In this document: piece after piece, positions 1 through 9,536 of the stretch
Numbering within the stretch: the stretch's first letter is position 1
How the letters are laid out: the number at the start of each line of letters is the position of its first letter
Assembly: GCF_027925305.1 (NCBI RefSeq)
Contig: NZ_BSDR01000001.1
Coordinates: 2,817,001-2,881,000, forward strand
Source of the DNA: Desulforhabdus amnigena
GTDB lineage: Bacteria > Desulfobacterota > Syntrophobacteria > Syntrophobacterales > Syntrophobacteraceae
Length of the DNA stretch: 64,000 nucleotides
Direction: 5' to 3'
Made by a program: the position numbers and the translations under genes
Notes under the pieces: model-generated
Databases searched by the model: none
Told to the model about the DNA's origin: nothing
Seen by the model: only the letters and a program-made list of their open reading frames with translations

Positions 1-373
1 TGGAAAGGTCTTCATCGGGATGTCCTATTTCATAGCTGAAATGGGAATCGTTCCACTCGATGATCCCGCTGATGGCCTTGGCATAGGGGTCCAGGAGCAG
101 TTTGAAAGGATTGAAGCGTTGTCCCTGCTCAGGGACATAAGGGCCATGCACCCGATAGCCGTACAACAAGCCGGGGCGCGCCTCGGGAAGGTAAACATGC
201 CATACCTGGTCGGTCTGCTCGGTCATGAGGATTCGCGTTTCGGTGAGGCCTTGCCCGCCTTCGAAAATGCAAAGTTCCACTTTTGTGGCATTTTCGGAAA
301 AAAGGGCAAAATTCACACCCGACCCATCCCAAGTGGCTCCCAGGGGGTAAGGTTGTCCAGGCCAGATTTTCAT
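1..373 (-). CDS. glgX: Glycogen debranching enzyme GlgX, N-terminal part (gene runs off the window)
   Basis: Reading the minus strand from the ATG at 373 gives 124 residues beginning [17 protein letters not shown], followed by [20 protein letters not shown] and later [19 protein letters not shown]. This is the carbohydrate-binding (CBM48) N-terminus of GlgX/isoamylase-type debranching enzymes, which hydrolyse alpha-1,6 branches of glycogen in the cytoplasm. A GGGAGGATC ribosome site sits just ahead of the ATG. The catalytic GH13 barrel lies outside the window, so activity cannot be judged. The family assignment is firm; the exact substrate (glycogen or limit dextrin) is inferred. Two GT5 synthase genes lie further along this window. 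Confidence 0.88.
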   Translation of the reverse strand, partial: MKIWPGQPYPLGATWDGSGVNFALFSENATKVELCIFEGGQGLTETRILMTEQTDQVWHVYLPEARPGLLYGYRVHGPYVPEQGQRFNPFKLLLDPYAKAISGIIEWNDSHFSYEIGHPDEDLS

Positions 374-438
374 ATTGATCCTCCCTATGTCCGGTCATAC
401 TGTTCCATGCGGGAATATCCAGGGCAAGAGACGGAATT

Positions 439-2223
439 TTAATGCGGCGGAAGAGGTTCCAACGCCTCGCGCACCTTGGCGGCAAGCTCCTCTATGGAAA
501 ACGGCTTTTGAATGAAACGCACCTCCTCGTCCAGAACACCGTGGTGGGCAATCACATTGGCTGTGTAACCGGACATGAAAAGGATCTTGATATCTGGATA
601 GAGGGTGTGCATCTGATCAGCCAAATCGCGACCATTCATTTCGGGCATAATGACGTCCGTGATGAGCAGGTGAATCTCGCCGGAATGTTCCTCGGCCAAT
701 CGCATGGCTTCGTTCACCGTACTTGCCGTCAGCAATGTATAGCCCAGCCTTTCGAGCATGGCCCTGCTCAGATTGAGAATCGCCACCTCGTCCTCTACGA
801 TCAGGATGGTCTCGCCATGCCCCATCGCGATTTCGGCCAAACTCTCCTCCTGAGGATCAACAACATTGTCTACGTGGCGCGGCAGGTAGATTTTGAATGT
901 CGTGCCTTTGCCCGGTTCGCTGTATACGTTGACAAACCCCTTGTTCTGCTTGACGATGCCGTGGACCGTGGCCAGCCCAAGTCCCGTGCCCTGCCTCTCT
1001 GCCTTGGTGGTGAAAAAAGGCTCGAAAAGCTTGTCCTGTATCTCCTTGTTCATACCGCAACCGTTATCACTGACAGCCAGCACGACGAAATCCCCCGGGG
1101 CAAATTCCATGTGGTCGTCGTAGTAAGCCTTGTCAAGGGTCACCATTTGCGTCTCGATAGTGATCTTGCCCACGTCCGCGATGGCATCCCGAGCGTTTAC
1201 ACACAGATTGACCAGAAGCTGATCAATCTGCGACGGGTCCATCTTGACCGGCCAAAGATCCGTTTTTGGCAGCCAGGCCAGGTCGATATCCTCGCCAATG
1301 AGACGCCGCAGCATTTTGAGCATCCCCTCAACGGTCTCGTTCAAATCGATCACCTTGGGCGAAATGGTCTGCTTACGGGCAAAGGCCAGCAACTGCCGGG
1401 TAACCTTCGTAGAACGCTCGGCCGCCTTGAGGATTTCCTGGATATAGTTGTATAGCGGCTCGGATGGTTTCAGCAGGGCCAGAGCCAGCTCCGCATAACC
1501 TAGAATCACGCTGAGCATGTTGTTGTAGTCATGAGCTACCCCGCCGGCCAGCCGTCCTACCGATTCCATTTTCTGGGCGTGGTGGAATTGATCTTCCAAC
1601 CTGCGTTGCACGGTGATGTCCGTTGCGAAGCCGTTGATAATGAAAGAGCCGTCCCCGTTTCGTTTGGCGATTCGGGCATTCATGCTCAGCCAAACGGTCT
1701 TGCCGTCGGCTCTACGCGCCTCGTATTCAAAGTTTTCCACATAGTCTTTTTCCTGCAGCAATTGCAGGAAACGATCTCGCCAGCCGGGATTGACATAAAG
1801 CTGTGACCGCAGATCGGGATAGCGTTCTATAGCCTCCTGGGGTGAACGATACCCCAGTATCCGGGCCATAGCGGTATTGACCGACAAAGCCTGCCCCCGC
1901 GAGGTGGTAGAGAAAATCCCGATGGGTGCATTTTCAAAAAGATCCCGGTATTTGGCCTCCCTCTCCTGCAGCATCCTTTCAACCCGTTTCCGTTCGGTGA
2001 CGTCGTGGACAATGGAGTGCAACAGCTCCTTTCCTTTGACTTTGATTTTGCTGGAATAAACCTCGACATCCCGAATGGAGCCATCGGATCTGCGGTGAGA
2101 AAACTCGAAGTAAACCCGCTTCTGATCCCTGGCTTTTTCCATCTCTTGCTTTACCTCTATGGGCGAAAGCACGTTGATGTCCTGAATCTTCATTTGCCTG
2201 AGCCGTTCTCTCGGCCATCCGTA
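439..2223 (-). pseudogene. 3' part of an IS-split hybrid sensor histidine kinase (PAS-PAS-HisKA-HATPase-REC)
   Basis: This is the downstream half of a large two-component protein cut by the IS at 2224-3032. Counting from the Met at 2193: rest of one PAS domain (about 1-70), a second PAS (about 75-195), a HisKA box with phospho-acceptor His221 in GGVAHDYNN, an ATPase with DNGCG and GTGLGLA motifs (about 310-440), and a receiver domain with phospho-acceptor Asp513 in LLITDVIMPEMNG. It joins in frame to the upstream half at 3035-4618: removing the IS and one TA restores ...SAEEYYGWPRERLRQM. The rebuilt protein is about 1122 aa. The fragment could still be made from an internal start, but it would lack the sensor, so it is called a pseudogene. 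Confidence 0.85.
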
Positions 2224-3032
2224 GGTTCTGTTGACATTTGGGTTCTAATTAACAGATGTCAACAGCACTACTACAAGATGAAACATGGTTGAAGATCCTC
2301 CAATTCCTTCGTTCCTGTGTGGATGTTTACGTAGGAGAAGAAGGTGTTTGCCGTCTTTTCATTGAAGCACTCCTTTGGATTACACGAAGTGGTGCTCAGT
2401 GGAGACTGCTCCCGGAGAAATTCGGTAACTGGAACAGTGTCTATAAACGATTCGCCCGCTGGTGTAACAAGGGTATCTTCTCCAGAATGCACGAGCACTT
2501 CATAGATGATCCCGATATGGAGAACTTCATGTTTGACAGCACCATTGTTCGTGCCCATCCCTGTGCTGCGGGAGCCCTCAAAAGATCCGGTGGACAAGAG
2601 ACACAGGCTCTCGGGCGCAGCCGGGGAGGTTTTTCCACCAAGATCCACGTAGCGGTAGATGGGTTGGGAAATCCCCTGAGGTTCATTCTCACTCCCGGTC
2701 AGAAGAGTGACATCGAACAGGGACCGGCTCTTATCGAGGGCTTCACCTTCGCTCATGCATTGGGAGACAAGGGCTATGATTCGGATGCCTTCGTCCAGGC
2801 GATCACCCATTCTGGAGCTACTGCTGTGATTCCACCCCGGTCCAATCGCAAAGAGCCCCGTAAGTACGACCAATGCCGCTACCGCGAACGACATCTGATC
2901 GAGTGCTTTATGGGCAAGATCAAACATTTTAGACGCATCTTCTCCAGATTCGACAAGCTCGACAGAAGCTTCTTGGGCTTTCTTGGCTTTGTCGCAGCTC
3001 TCATCTGGTTGAGGTGAAATGTCAACAGAACC
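2224..3032 (+). mobile_element. IS5-family insertion sequence, 809 bp, with TA target duplication
   Basis: The ends are inverted repeats: the left end reads GGTTCTGTTGACATTT and the right end is its complement AAATGTCAACAGAACC. The element is flanked by TA at 2222-2223 and 3033-3034, and deleting the element plus one TA repairs the host kinase reading frame. That fixes both boundaries to the base. A single transposase gene fills it. TA duplications fit the IS427-type branch of the IS5 family. The left end also holds an inner inverted copy of the terminal motif (CTGTTGACAT at 2228-2237, ATGTCAACAG at 2256-2265). Confidence 0.9.
2256..3017 (+). CDS. IS5-family DDE transposase, 253 aa
   Basis: This protein moves the surrounding IS by cut-and-paste DDE chemistry. 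The N-terminal half has the IS5-type DNA-binding region ([19 protein letters not shown]). The likely catalytic triad is Asp94 ([11 protein letters not shown]), Asp171 (GDKGYDSD) and Glu216 ([12 protein letters not shown]). IS427-type relatives often split this protein into two frames joined by frameshifting; here it is one open frame. The gene looks intact and the element could be active. The start ATG lies inside the inner inverted repeat, so transposase binding could block its own expression (inference). Confidence 0.9.
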   Translation: MSTALLQDETWLKILQFLRSCVDVYVGEEGVCRLFIEALLWITRSGAQWRLLPEKFGNWNSVYKRFARWCNKGIFSRMHEHFIDDPDMENFMFDSTIVRAHPCAAGALKRSGGQETQALGRSRGGFSTKIHVAVDGLGNPLRFILTPGQKSDIEQGPALIEGFTFAHALGDKGYDSDAFVQAITHSGATAVIPPRSNRKEPRKYDQCRYRERHLIECFMGKIKHFRRIFSRFDKLDRSFLGFLGFVAALIWLR

Positions 3033-3034
3033 TA

Positions 3035-4618
3035 GTACTCTTCGGCCGATTGGTTGGCATCGATGATGTTTCCCGTATCGGGATCGATGATCAATTTGAC
3101 GGCGGCATGGTGTTCGAAGAGGTTTCTAAACAGCGCCTCACTCTCCCGCAGTGCCTCCTCGGCAAGTTTTCGCTCGACGATATGCCAGCTCATGTCGGCC
3201 AGGTAAGAGACAATCTCCACGTCCTTTTCGGTATAGTCCGCAGATTTGTTGCCGACTCCCAGAATAGCGACTACCTTGCCTTCGCGCATGACGGGGACGA
3301 CCAGTTCGCGAACCACTTCGACGTGGCCTTCGGGCAGCCCTTTTTTGTGCGGAAGCGATGCGTAGCCGTTATGCACGACCGGTTTTTGCCGGCGAACGCA
3401 CTCCCCCCAAATGCCGGCCCGGTCGATGCTGGAATACATCCCTCCGCCTTTGGCCCGGCAGTACTCCTTGAGCGTGCGGGTGGACCAATGTTGCAGGGAA
3501 AGGGTGTTCTGGTCTGCCTCCACGAAATGGTAGAACCCGATGGGGCTATCGACTATGGCGCTGGTTTCATCCAGGGCTTTGGTCAGAAATGCATCCAGAG
3601 TATGGGTTGTCGCATACTCCTGCAAGGTGAGCCGTACCTTCATGAGCCGTTGCACCAGGCGTTGCTCGCTTTGGTCGCGAAATACCAACACCACGCCGGT
3701 GATTTCTCCCTGGGCATCGCTGATGGGCGCTGCCGAATCGGCGATAGGCCGTTCGATCCCGTCTTTAGCGATGAGCAGGGTATGGTTGGCCAGACCCACC
3801 ACCTTGCCGCTCCTCAACACTTTTCCCAACGGATCTTCCGCCTTTTTCCGCGTCTCTTCGTTAACGATACGAAAGATCTCGGCAAACGGCTTACCGCGGG
3901 CCTCGGTCTGGGACCAGCCGGTGAGCGCTTCGGCCACAGGATTCATGAACACGATCTCCCCTTTCAGATTCGTGGAGATGACTCCGTCGCCGATGGATTG
4001 CAGAGTAATGGTCAGATTCTGCTTTGTTTGCTGCAGGTCCGCCATGGCGTGCACAGCCGATACCTGATCAGACAGAATCTTGCCGGCAAGAATCGTCGCC
4101 AGGGGATACAACAGCATCACGGGCGGACCAATACGCATGATCACATGCGCTGCAACGTTTCCGGGCAGCGTGAACATGAAGGCGAGCATGGTCAGGTGAA
4201 CCACAAGGCCAAACAGGTAGAGTCTCTGTGCGGATGGAGGATAGACCGTCGGTTTGAGCCGGAAGTGGGCCAAGAGGCCGATCCCCGCCGATGAAAGGAT
4301 CACCAGCAATCCGGTAACCGCACCCGCGCCTCCCAGCCACAGGCGACAGGCTGCCGTCATCACGACGGCCATGGCTGCAGCCCAGGGTCCGAAAAACAAT
4401 GCGCAAAGGCTGACCATGATGGAACGACCGTCAAAGATCAGGCCGGGGCCGAGACTCAGAGGCCGCAGCATTCCGATCACGGCGGCGCCTCCGAAAAGGA
4501 CGCCCTGCAACACCACGCCCAGGCGGGTATGGCCGGCCCAGCGCTTTTCGAGAAAGCCGGAGACAGTGCTGAGTGTCACCAGCAAAGTCAGATTGAGTAT
4601 CAAATCGATATAGATCAT
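3035..4618 (-). pseudogene. 5' part of the IS-split hybrid sensor kinase (5TM-PAS-GAF-PAS)
   Basis: This 528-residue half carries the sensing modules of the kinase continued at 439-2223. Residues about 1-185 form six or so membrane segments resembling the 5TM-5TMR sensor domain (NLTLLVTLSTVSGF, LGPGLIFDGRSIMVSL). Then come a PAS domain (about 203-315, GDGVISTNLKGEIVFMNPVAEALTGW), a GAF domain (about 345-490, VDSPIGFYHFVEADQNTLSLQHWS) and the start of another PAS (LFRNLFEHHAAVKLIIDPDTGNIIDANQSAEEY). The frame ends at a TAG created exactly at the IS junction. A membrane sensor without kinase output is expected to be non-functional. The ligand is unknown. Confidence 0.85.
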
Positions 4619-4773
4619 AAGGTGTTTTGCCTTCTGGAGATCTGGTTATTCTCTTTTTGCATCGGGAGGGCAACATCCAGAGTGCATTATGCCCTTGCAA
4701 TTTATAAAACGGATCGAAAACGCCGTCAAAGCGGCAATGCTCCAGAGGGAAAATTTTTCGTTCCGCCCTCCGT

Positions 4774-5208
4774 TTATGAGATGTCGTATTCTGCGTGCTC
4801 CATGCAGACATAGCCTGAGCAACGGCCATGTTCCGCCCCTGTGTAACAGCGCCGACCAGGACCTCGTCTCCTGCTGTACCCCGCGGAAATGGGCAGGAGC
4901 ACAAACACCCGGTAAGGCTTCTCCCCCGCCTTGACCGTCCTTCCAAGCCGCTCCCACGCCCGCTTGGTGAGAACGAAGCGAGCTTTCCCCCAGCTTTGAG
5001 CGTAGAGAAAAAACTGATTGAGAAGGCTAAAGCGGCGTATGTTTGCAGATTTCGAATACTCGATGAATTCACTGATCGCTCTTTCCGGGCTTTCCTTCAA
5101 CACCTCCATGAGCGACCTCCACGCGCCATCGATACGCTGCTTTATCTCGAATTGGCTCGGCCTGGGTGCTTCATCCGCTCCACCGATTCCCGTGTCCCGT
5201 TCGACCAT
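4774..5208 (-). pseudogene. ArdC N-terminal-domain-like fragment, probably truncated
   Basis: The first 105 residues resemble the ssDNA-binding N-terminal domain of ArdC-type antirestriction proteins: FIEYSKSANIRRFSLLNQFF, then RFVLTKRAWERLGRTVKAG and EKPYRVFVLLP. After residue 105 the similarity is lost (AGYSRRRGPGRRCY), which suggests a frameshift. The frame stops soon after at AEYDIS, with no metallopeptidase domain. The start has a good AAAGGAGG site. It is the last gene on the ATPase strand (5371-7575), separated from it only by a decayed repeat gene. ArdC-like domains occur on plasmids and defence or mobile islands. The identification rests on motif memory; a search is needed to be sure. 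Confidence 0.5.
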
Positions 5209-5233
5209 GTGCCCGTTCCTCCTTTATGGTAAG

Positions 5234-5345
5234 GTGATCTTTCCGTTTTTCATTTTGGCCGATCCCGCCTTGAAGCCGTTCTTATCACGATAGATGATGG
5301 AGCCATCGTCTGTGATCGTCGCCGACCCGGTCTTGAACCCGTTTT
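5234..5345 (-). pseudogene. Remnant of a small repeat protein, paralogue of the gene at 11061
   Basis: The minus strand encodes DRDKNGFKTGSATITDDG followed by SIIYRDKNGFKAGSAKMKNGKIT, almost identical to the middle of the 97-aa protein at 11061-11354. The signal-peptide half and the C-terminus are missing. The stretch sits directly behind the stop of the ATPase gene, where the intact copy also sits relative to its ATPase remnant. A GTG with a ribosome site now opens a different frame through it. It is therefore a decayed member of the duplicated locus. Confidence 0.75.
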
Positions 5346-5370
5346 TGTCTCTGTCACCTTTTCTCCTTTT

Positions 5371-7575
5371 TTAGAAGCCGACCGGCTTCTTTCCCTGGTG
5401 CAGTTTTTTGAGTTTCTCCTCACCCGCAAGGGCTTCCACGAGCATATCGTGATTGAGTTCGGTCCTTGGGTAAAAGGCAAACTTGTCGCGGACCGCCTTG
5501 AAGTCCCCTGGGCAAAGATCCGTCATGCGGAGAAGGGCTTGCGTCGCGCTCTCCGGCAGTGGTCCAGGAGAGAGCGGTCCGAGCAAACGCTTATAAAAAA
5601 TGATGTTTCCCTCGGGCTTCAACGGCGCGAACCCTACCTTGTAGCTGAAGCGGCGCAGGGAGGCTTCATCCAGGTCCATCAGGCGGTTGGTCGTGCAGAT
5701 CAAGATCCCCCGGAACCGCTCCATCTGTGTGAGAAATTCATTGGTAAAGCTGATCTCCCAGGAATGGCGGGCGCGCTCCCGGCTGAAAAGGAGAGAATCC
5801 GCCTCATCGAGGATGAACAACGCTTCCCTGGTTTCGGCCTCGGCAAAGGCGGCGCTCAGGTTCCTTTCCGATTCTCCCACGTAGGGGCTTCTAAGATCGC
5901 TGAGCCGCTTGCAGAGGATTTCCCGGTCCAGGTGGTCCGCCAGGAAGCGGGCCAGTTCACTCTTTCCGCTCCCCGGAGGCCCGTGAAAGAGCAGGTTCAT
6001 GCTCACATTGCCGCTTTGCCCGCTGTGGCGCAGGTGCTGATCGAAACGCTCCAGCTGTTGCACCAGGGATGAAAGGTCGCCTTCGACATTCAAGCCTTCC
6101 AGGGAGTAGTTCTTTTCGATTTTATCCTTAATCTGCGGTTTCACTCCGGAATTGAGGAGCGTGCCGTGAGCCTGCAAAAGGGCGCTCACGGTTTCCCGGA
6201 ACGCTTTTTTCGACGGTGGCTTCGTTTCCATGGCTTTTCTCACGGCCAGGTCAATGGCTCCGGCACCGGCTTCATACCTAGAGGCAAAATCCAGAATCTC
6301 CGAGGAGCTCACCCGATTGCTTGCTCCGTATCGCTTCAACACGTTCTCCCAGAGCTGAACGCGGCTGCGTCGACCCAGGGGGGTGAAACGGATGCTGAAG
6401 GCGAAACGGCGCCGCACCGATGCTTCGATGTGCTCGATGTCGTTAACGATCCAGATCATCCGGACCCCCGGTTCTTCCAGCAGATGGTTGAGCCATCCCT
6501 TGTCCTGGGTTTCTCCGCGCATGAACCATGAAAAACGGGTGCCGAGGACATTGTCCGCTTCGTCCACGATGATGAGTGACCCAGGACCGCTGTTGGTCAT
6601 GTTCAGGCAGGCCACAATGGCTCCCCGCCGATTGCCGGAGCTGTTCTCCTGGTCCTGGACGATCTCGTACGCCGGAACTCCCAGTTTTTGAGCCACACCC
6701 CGCGCAAAAGAAGTCTTGCCGGTTCCCGGGGCGCCGTAGAGAAGGATGTGTGTGGAGGTTTCCCGCTTTTCCTCGAGCAGCTTCAAAACGAAATTCGCTT
6801 CTTTTTCCAGGTTGAAATGGTGTTCCAGGGGAAGGGTATCCTCGGGAACTTTGGAAAAGAGACGCTCCAAAACCTGGGGAGCTGAAGGGTTCCAGATGAG
6901 CTTGAGGTAATCTTCCTGGAGCCTCAGATCGACGCTATCCATCTCGAAGGCGTCGATTTTTTGCAGGGTGCCCATCAGGACTTCATTGAGCTCGGTCACG
7001 GAGAGATTCAAGACGGCGCTCAAGTGCTTGCGTCCCGTGAATTTGTTGCACCCCAGACGGTTCACGAAAAAATCCTCGAAAATCTCGTGAGTAGAAAGGA
7101 TAAAAAGGAACACCGTGAATTCCATTTCTGCAGGGCTCAGGTTGAACATCTCCTGAAAGAGGGCGAGGTTCTCCTCGATGGGAGAGGCACTTTCCTCATC
7201 CATGTTTTCCGTTCTTGCCGCCAAAAGCTCTTTCACCCGCAGACCGAAGCTTTTTACTGCCCGCTTGGGGGATCTTCGAAGGTAGCGGATGAGGATGTCG
7301 GCGTAATCTTCCCCTTCCAGGTCGGCTTCGCTCAGCTCCTCCTGCAGTTCCTTGCAGAGAGCACCGCGAAGGTGCGCGAGCAATTCCGTTCCGAGCTCTT
7401 TCCTCTCTTCTCCCAGCACCCAGCAGACCGCTTCCAGGGATTTGCCATCCAGGGAAGCGGTTTGATCCAGATGCCGGTGAAGATAGACGGCGCATCGGCT
7501 CAGAAGGAACCGTTCATTTTCATCCATTTCAAAGGCTGATAACGGGGCAAAATGCTTTCGGATTCTCGGCGTCAT
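5371..7575 (-). CDS. Double-AAA+ ATPase, 734 aa, divergent from a WYL regulator
   Basis: The start chosen is the ATG at 7575, behind a GGGAGGGAG ribosome site; the frame stays open further upstream but into the regulator. The protein has an alpha-helical N-terminal region (about 1-260) and two AAA+ modules. Module 1 has Walker A GAPGTGKT (281-288), Walker B LIIVDEAD (334-341) and an arginine cluster RRRF. Module 2 has Walker A GPPGSGKS (532-539) and Walker B LFILDEAD (586-593), then TTNRLMDLDEASLRRF as sensor and arginine finger. This is a ring-forming ATPase of the ATPase-central-domain type; substrate and partner are unknown. The divergent WYL regulator (90 bp away) and the ArdC-like fragment downstream suggest a defence or mobile-element role, which is only inference. 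Confidence 0.85.
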   Translation of the reverse strand: MTPRIRKHFAPLSAFEMDENERFLLSRCAVYLHRHLDQTASLDGKSLEAVCWVLGEERKELGTELLAHLRGALCKELQEELSEADLEGEDYADILIRYLRRSPKRAVKSFGLRVKELLAARTENMDEESASPIEENLALFQEMFNLSPAEMEFTVFLFILSTHEIFEDFFVNRLGCNKFTGRKHLSAVLNLSVTELNEVLMGTLQKIDAFEMDSVDLRLQEDYLKLIWNPSAPQVLERLFSKVPEDTLPLEHHFNLEKEANFVLKLLEEKRETSTHILLYGAPGTGKTSFARGVAQKLGVPAYEIVQDQENSSGNRRGAIVACLNMTNSGPGSLIIVDEADNVLGTRFSWFMRGETQDKGWLNHLLEEPGVRMIWIVNDIEHIEASVRRRFAFSIRFTPLGRRSRVQLWENVLKRYGASNRVSSSEILDFASRYEAGAGAIDLAVRKAMETKPPSKKAFRETVSALLQAHGTLLNSGVKPQIKDKIEKNYSLEGLNVEGDLSSLVQQLERFDQHLRHSGQSGNVSMNLLFHGPPGSGKSELARFLADHLDREILCKRLSDLRSPYVGESERNLSAAFAEAETREALFILDEADSLLFSRERARHSWEISFTNEFLTQMERFRGILICTTNRLMDLDEASLRRFSYKVGFAPLKPEGNIIFYKRLLGPLSPGPLPESATQALLRMTDLCPGDFKAVRDKFAFYPRTELNHDMLVEALAGEEKLKKLHQGKKPVGF

Positions 7576-7622
7576 GTCTCCCTCCCTTTCGTTTTGAGTA
7601 GATGCATGGTAGCATGGCGCCG

Positions 7623-7637
7623 TTCCATATAGCGGAA
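7623..7637. promoter_or_regulatory. Candidate operator TTCC-N7-GGAA between ATPase and WYL regulator (copy A)
   Basis: The sequence TTCCATATAGCGGAA lies in the 90-bp divergent promoter region. The same element (14 of 15 bases) occurs at 11858-11872 ahead of the paralogous regulator. A second shared block, GCATGGTAGCATG (7604-7616), lies 6 bases further from the regulator gene and is also kept in copy B. Conservation of both blocks while the flanks diverge suggests binding sites for the WYL regulators. Confidence 0.5.
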
Positions 7638-7665
7638 TGATATTTTTAAAAAACAGAGAGGGAAT

Positions 7666-8661
7666 ATGCCTGATAAAATAGATAGTTATAGAAGCTATGG
7701 GCAAAAGGTGATCAGCCTTTTTGCAAAACTCCTTTTTACGGGAAGGAACTATTCCCTGAGTGAGCTTGCAACGCATTTTGCCTGTTCCAAGCAGACGATT
7801 TCACGCCTCATAGAAGACATACGGCGAAGCTACGGGGTAGAGGTGGAAGAGTCCTTCCAGGGAAACCGCAAATATTTCCACATCAAACGGCTGGGGGGAA
7901 ACCTGCCCCTGGTGAATCTGACAGAGACGGAACTGAGCGCGCTTCAGATGTGCCGGGCCTTCGCCGAACACCTGCTGGGGCGGGAAGTGTACCAGGAATC
8001 CACGCGGGCGCTGGAAAAGAGCCTGGCACTTCTTCCCGGAAAACAGGGCCTTTCTTCCGATCTTTTCGCTTCGTTCAAACCCGGCAGCATCGACTATACA
8101 CCCCACCAGGAGAGCATTCGCAATCTCATCGAAGCCATGGAACGGAAAAAGATATGCCGGATCACCTACAAATCCATCATGGCCAGTGGAGCGAAAATCT
8201 TTCACATCAAGCCTCTCAAGATTTTTTCCCACCGTGAAACGATCTATCTGCATGCCCGGCTCGCCCGCGAACCCTCCAAGGCGTGGAAAGAGCCCGCTTT
8301 CGATCCCCTCCTGACGATTCACAGGCTGAAGAAGGTGGAAATCACGGACCGGATGTTCGAATTCCCCAGGGATTACGACTTCAAGGAGGTATTCAACCAG
8401 AACTTCGGCATCATCAAAGATGAAGCCTTCAAGGTCGAAGCGGAATTTACCGGCTTCGCGGCGCGTTATGTAGCAGAAAGGGTGTGGAACCCCGACCAGA
8501 AGATTAGACCAATTGACGATGGAAAGATCGTCCTGACCTTCGAAGCCACCTCAGTGCCCGAGGTCATCTCCTGGCTGCTTTCTTTCGGCGAGGAGGCAAA
8601 ATTACTGAGTCCGGTTTGGCTTGTTGAGGAGGTGAAAATAAAATCTAGGTATTTTCATTGA
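7666..8661 (+). CDS. WYL-domain transcriptional regulator (copy A), 331 aa
   Basis: The N-terminus has a DeoR/winged-helix HTH (about 26-60, SLSELATHFACSKQTISRLI), the middle a WYL domain (about 155-240, with IYLHARL in place of the usual WYL triplet), and the end a WCX-like region (about 260-331). Such proteins sense a ligand, often nucleic acid or nucleotide, and switch nearby operons; CapW and BrxR are defence-linked examples. It is divergent from the AAA+ ATPase at 5371-7575 and shares strong identity over its whole length with the regulator at 11902-12915. It probably controls the ATPase and itself through the element at 7623. A GAGGG site precedes the ATG. Confidence 0.85.
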   Translation: MPDKIDSYRSYGQKVISLFAKLLFTGRNYSLSELATHFACSKQTISRLIEDIRRSYGVEVEESFQGNRKYFHIKRLGGNLPLVNLTETELSALQMCRAFAEHLLGREVYQESTRALEKSLALLPGKQGLSSDLFASFKPGSIDYTPHQESIRNLIEAMERKKICRITYKSIMASGAKIFHIKPLKIFSHRETIYLHARLAREPSKAWKEPAFDPLLTIHRLKKVEITDRMFEFPRDYDFKEVFNQNFGIIKDEAFKVEAEFTGFAARYVAERVWNPDQKIRPIDDGKIVLTFEATSVPEVISWLLSFGEEAKLLSPVWLVEEVKIKSRYFH

Positions 8662-8854
8662 CCTACCTTAGCTATTGAGAATTTTCATTGTAATATATTA
8701 TAATTTTACTATATTCAAAACTGAACATTTAGGTATCTCGTTCACTTATAAGTAGCCAAGACAACCGTGTAAATTGTAACAAAGGCAATAGCTACGTGGC
8801 GGTTGTCCTTCAGTGAAGACTGCACACATAACCATCATGATGGAGGAGTCTCAA

Positions 8855-9307
8855 ATGCAGGACACTTTTAGCCCTGAGTGGTGCCGTTCAACTTTTCAAC
8901 TTCTCATTTTCCTCGATGAAGTTTACGAAGCGATTGAAAATCATGATGTCTTAAAGACCAATACGATCACTTGGGGAGAAGGTGAAACCAATGAGGAAGG
9001 GATTCCTGAGGTGGTCATTGGGTTCCAGGTACGTAAACCGCATAAGAAAGCCAACCATCTCTGGGTCGGATTTTGGCAGCTCGGCCAAGAAATGAAAATG
9101 GGCTGTCCTATTTGGCTTCAGGCACTCAAAGACGAAGTATGGGAGCCGCTCATTAAGCAATTTCCCGAAGCGCATCAATTTGAAGACGATGGGGCAATCG
9201 GGATCGAATGGCCTTTGCCTATGGATGCGAATTTGGAGGCGGTCAGGGAAGCGGGAAGAAATCTGGGCACACGGATTATCAAGGTGCTATCGCCTCCTGC
9301 ACAATAA
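8855..9307 (+). CDS. Hypothetical protein, 150 aa
   Basis: I do not recognise this family. The ATG at 8855 is preferred because GGAGG lies 8 bases ahead; an in-frame ATG at 8813 is possible but has no site. The protein is acidic and soluble, rich in Trp (TITWGEGETNEEGIPEV, NHLWVGFWQLGQEMKMGCPIWLQ, IGIEWPLPMD), with no membrane segment and one Cys in the motif region. It starts about 190 bases after the WYL regulator on the same strand. The intervening DNA is AT-rich and probably holds its own promoter, so co-transcription is uncertain. Confidence 0.6.
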   Translation: MQDTFSPEWCRSTFQLLIFLDEVYEAIENHDVLKTNTITWGEGETNEEGIPEVVIGFQVRKPHKKANHLWVGFWQLGQEMKMGCPIWLQALKDEVWEPLIKQFPEAHQFEDDGAIGIEWPLPMDANLEAVREAGRNLGTRIIKVLSPPAQ

Positions 9308-9448
9308 GCATAAGATGGGCCGGGATATAATTGTTTTGATAGAGAGCTGAAAGCTGTCCGGGTCAGGTCGGCAAGTTTTCACAAATCTAAACTGTTAATA
9401 TAGATTCTCTTGTCCAAGTAAAACATCATTCCTAATTTTGCAAGCATT

Positions 9449-9482
9449 CGCTGGTTCCCAAGAGTCAACTTGGGAACCAGCG
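9449..9482. repeat. Perfect 14-bp stem-loop
   Basis: CGCTGGTTCCCAAG is followed by a 6-base loop and its exact complement. There is no T-run, so it is more likely a REP-like palindrome than a terminator. It lies in the 230-base gap between the convergent genes ending at 9307 and 9537, where I see no gene. Confidence 0.55.
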
Positions 9483-9536
9483 GGAACATGGAAAAGCTCA
9501 TTTGTTAAGAGGAAGCCCGGCTTCCCCTGCCATGTA

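Noticed and set aside
20-442. 140-aa plus-strand frame at the left edge
   Set aside because: It is the shadow of glgX on the other strand, whose protein has clear family motifs and a ribosome site.
442-1455. Long plus-strand frame opposite the sensor kinase
   Set aside because: It mirrors the kinase codons and has no motif; the minus strand carries the H-box, N-box and receiver signatures.
3014-4294. 426-aa plus-strand frame
   Set aside because: It is antisense to the 5TM-PAS-GAF half of the kinase and crosses the IS boundary.
4431-5072. 213-aa minus-strand frame over the ArdC-like fragment
   Set aside because: The recognisable ArdC-N residues are in another frame; this frame only overlaps its shifted tail.
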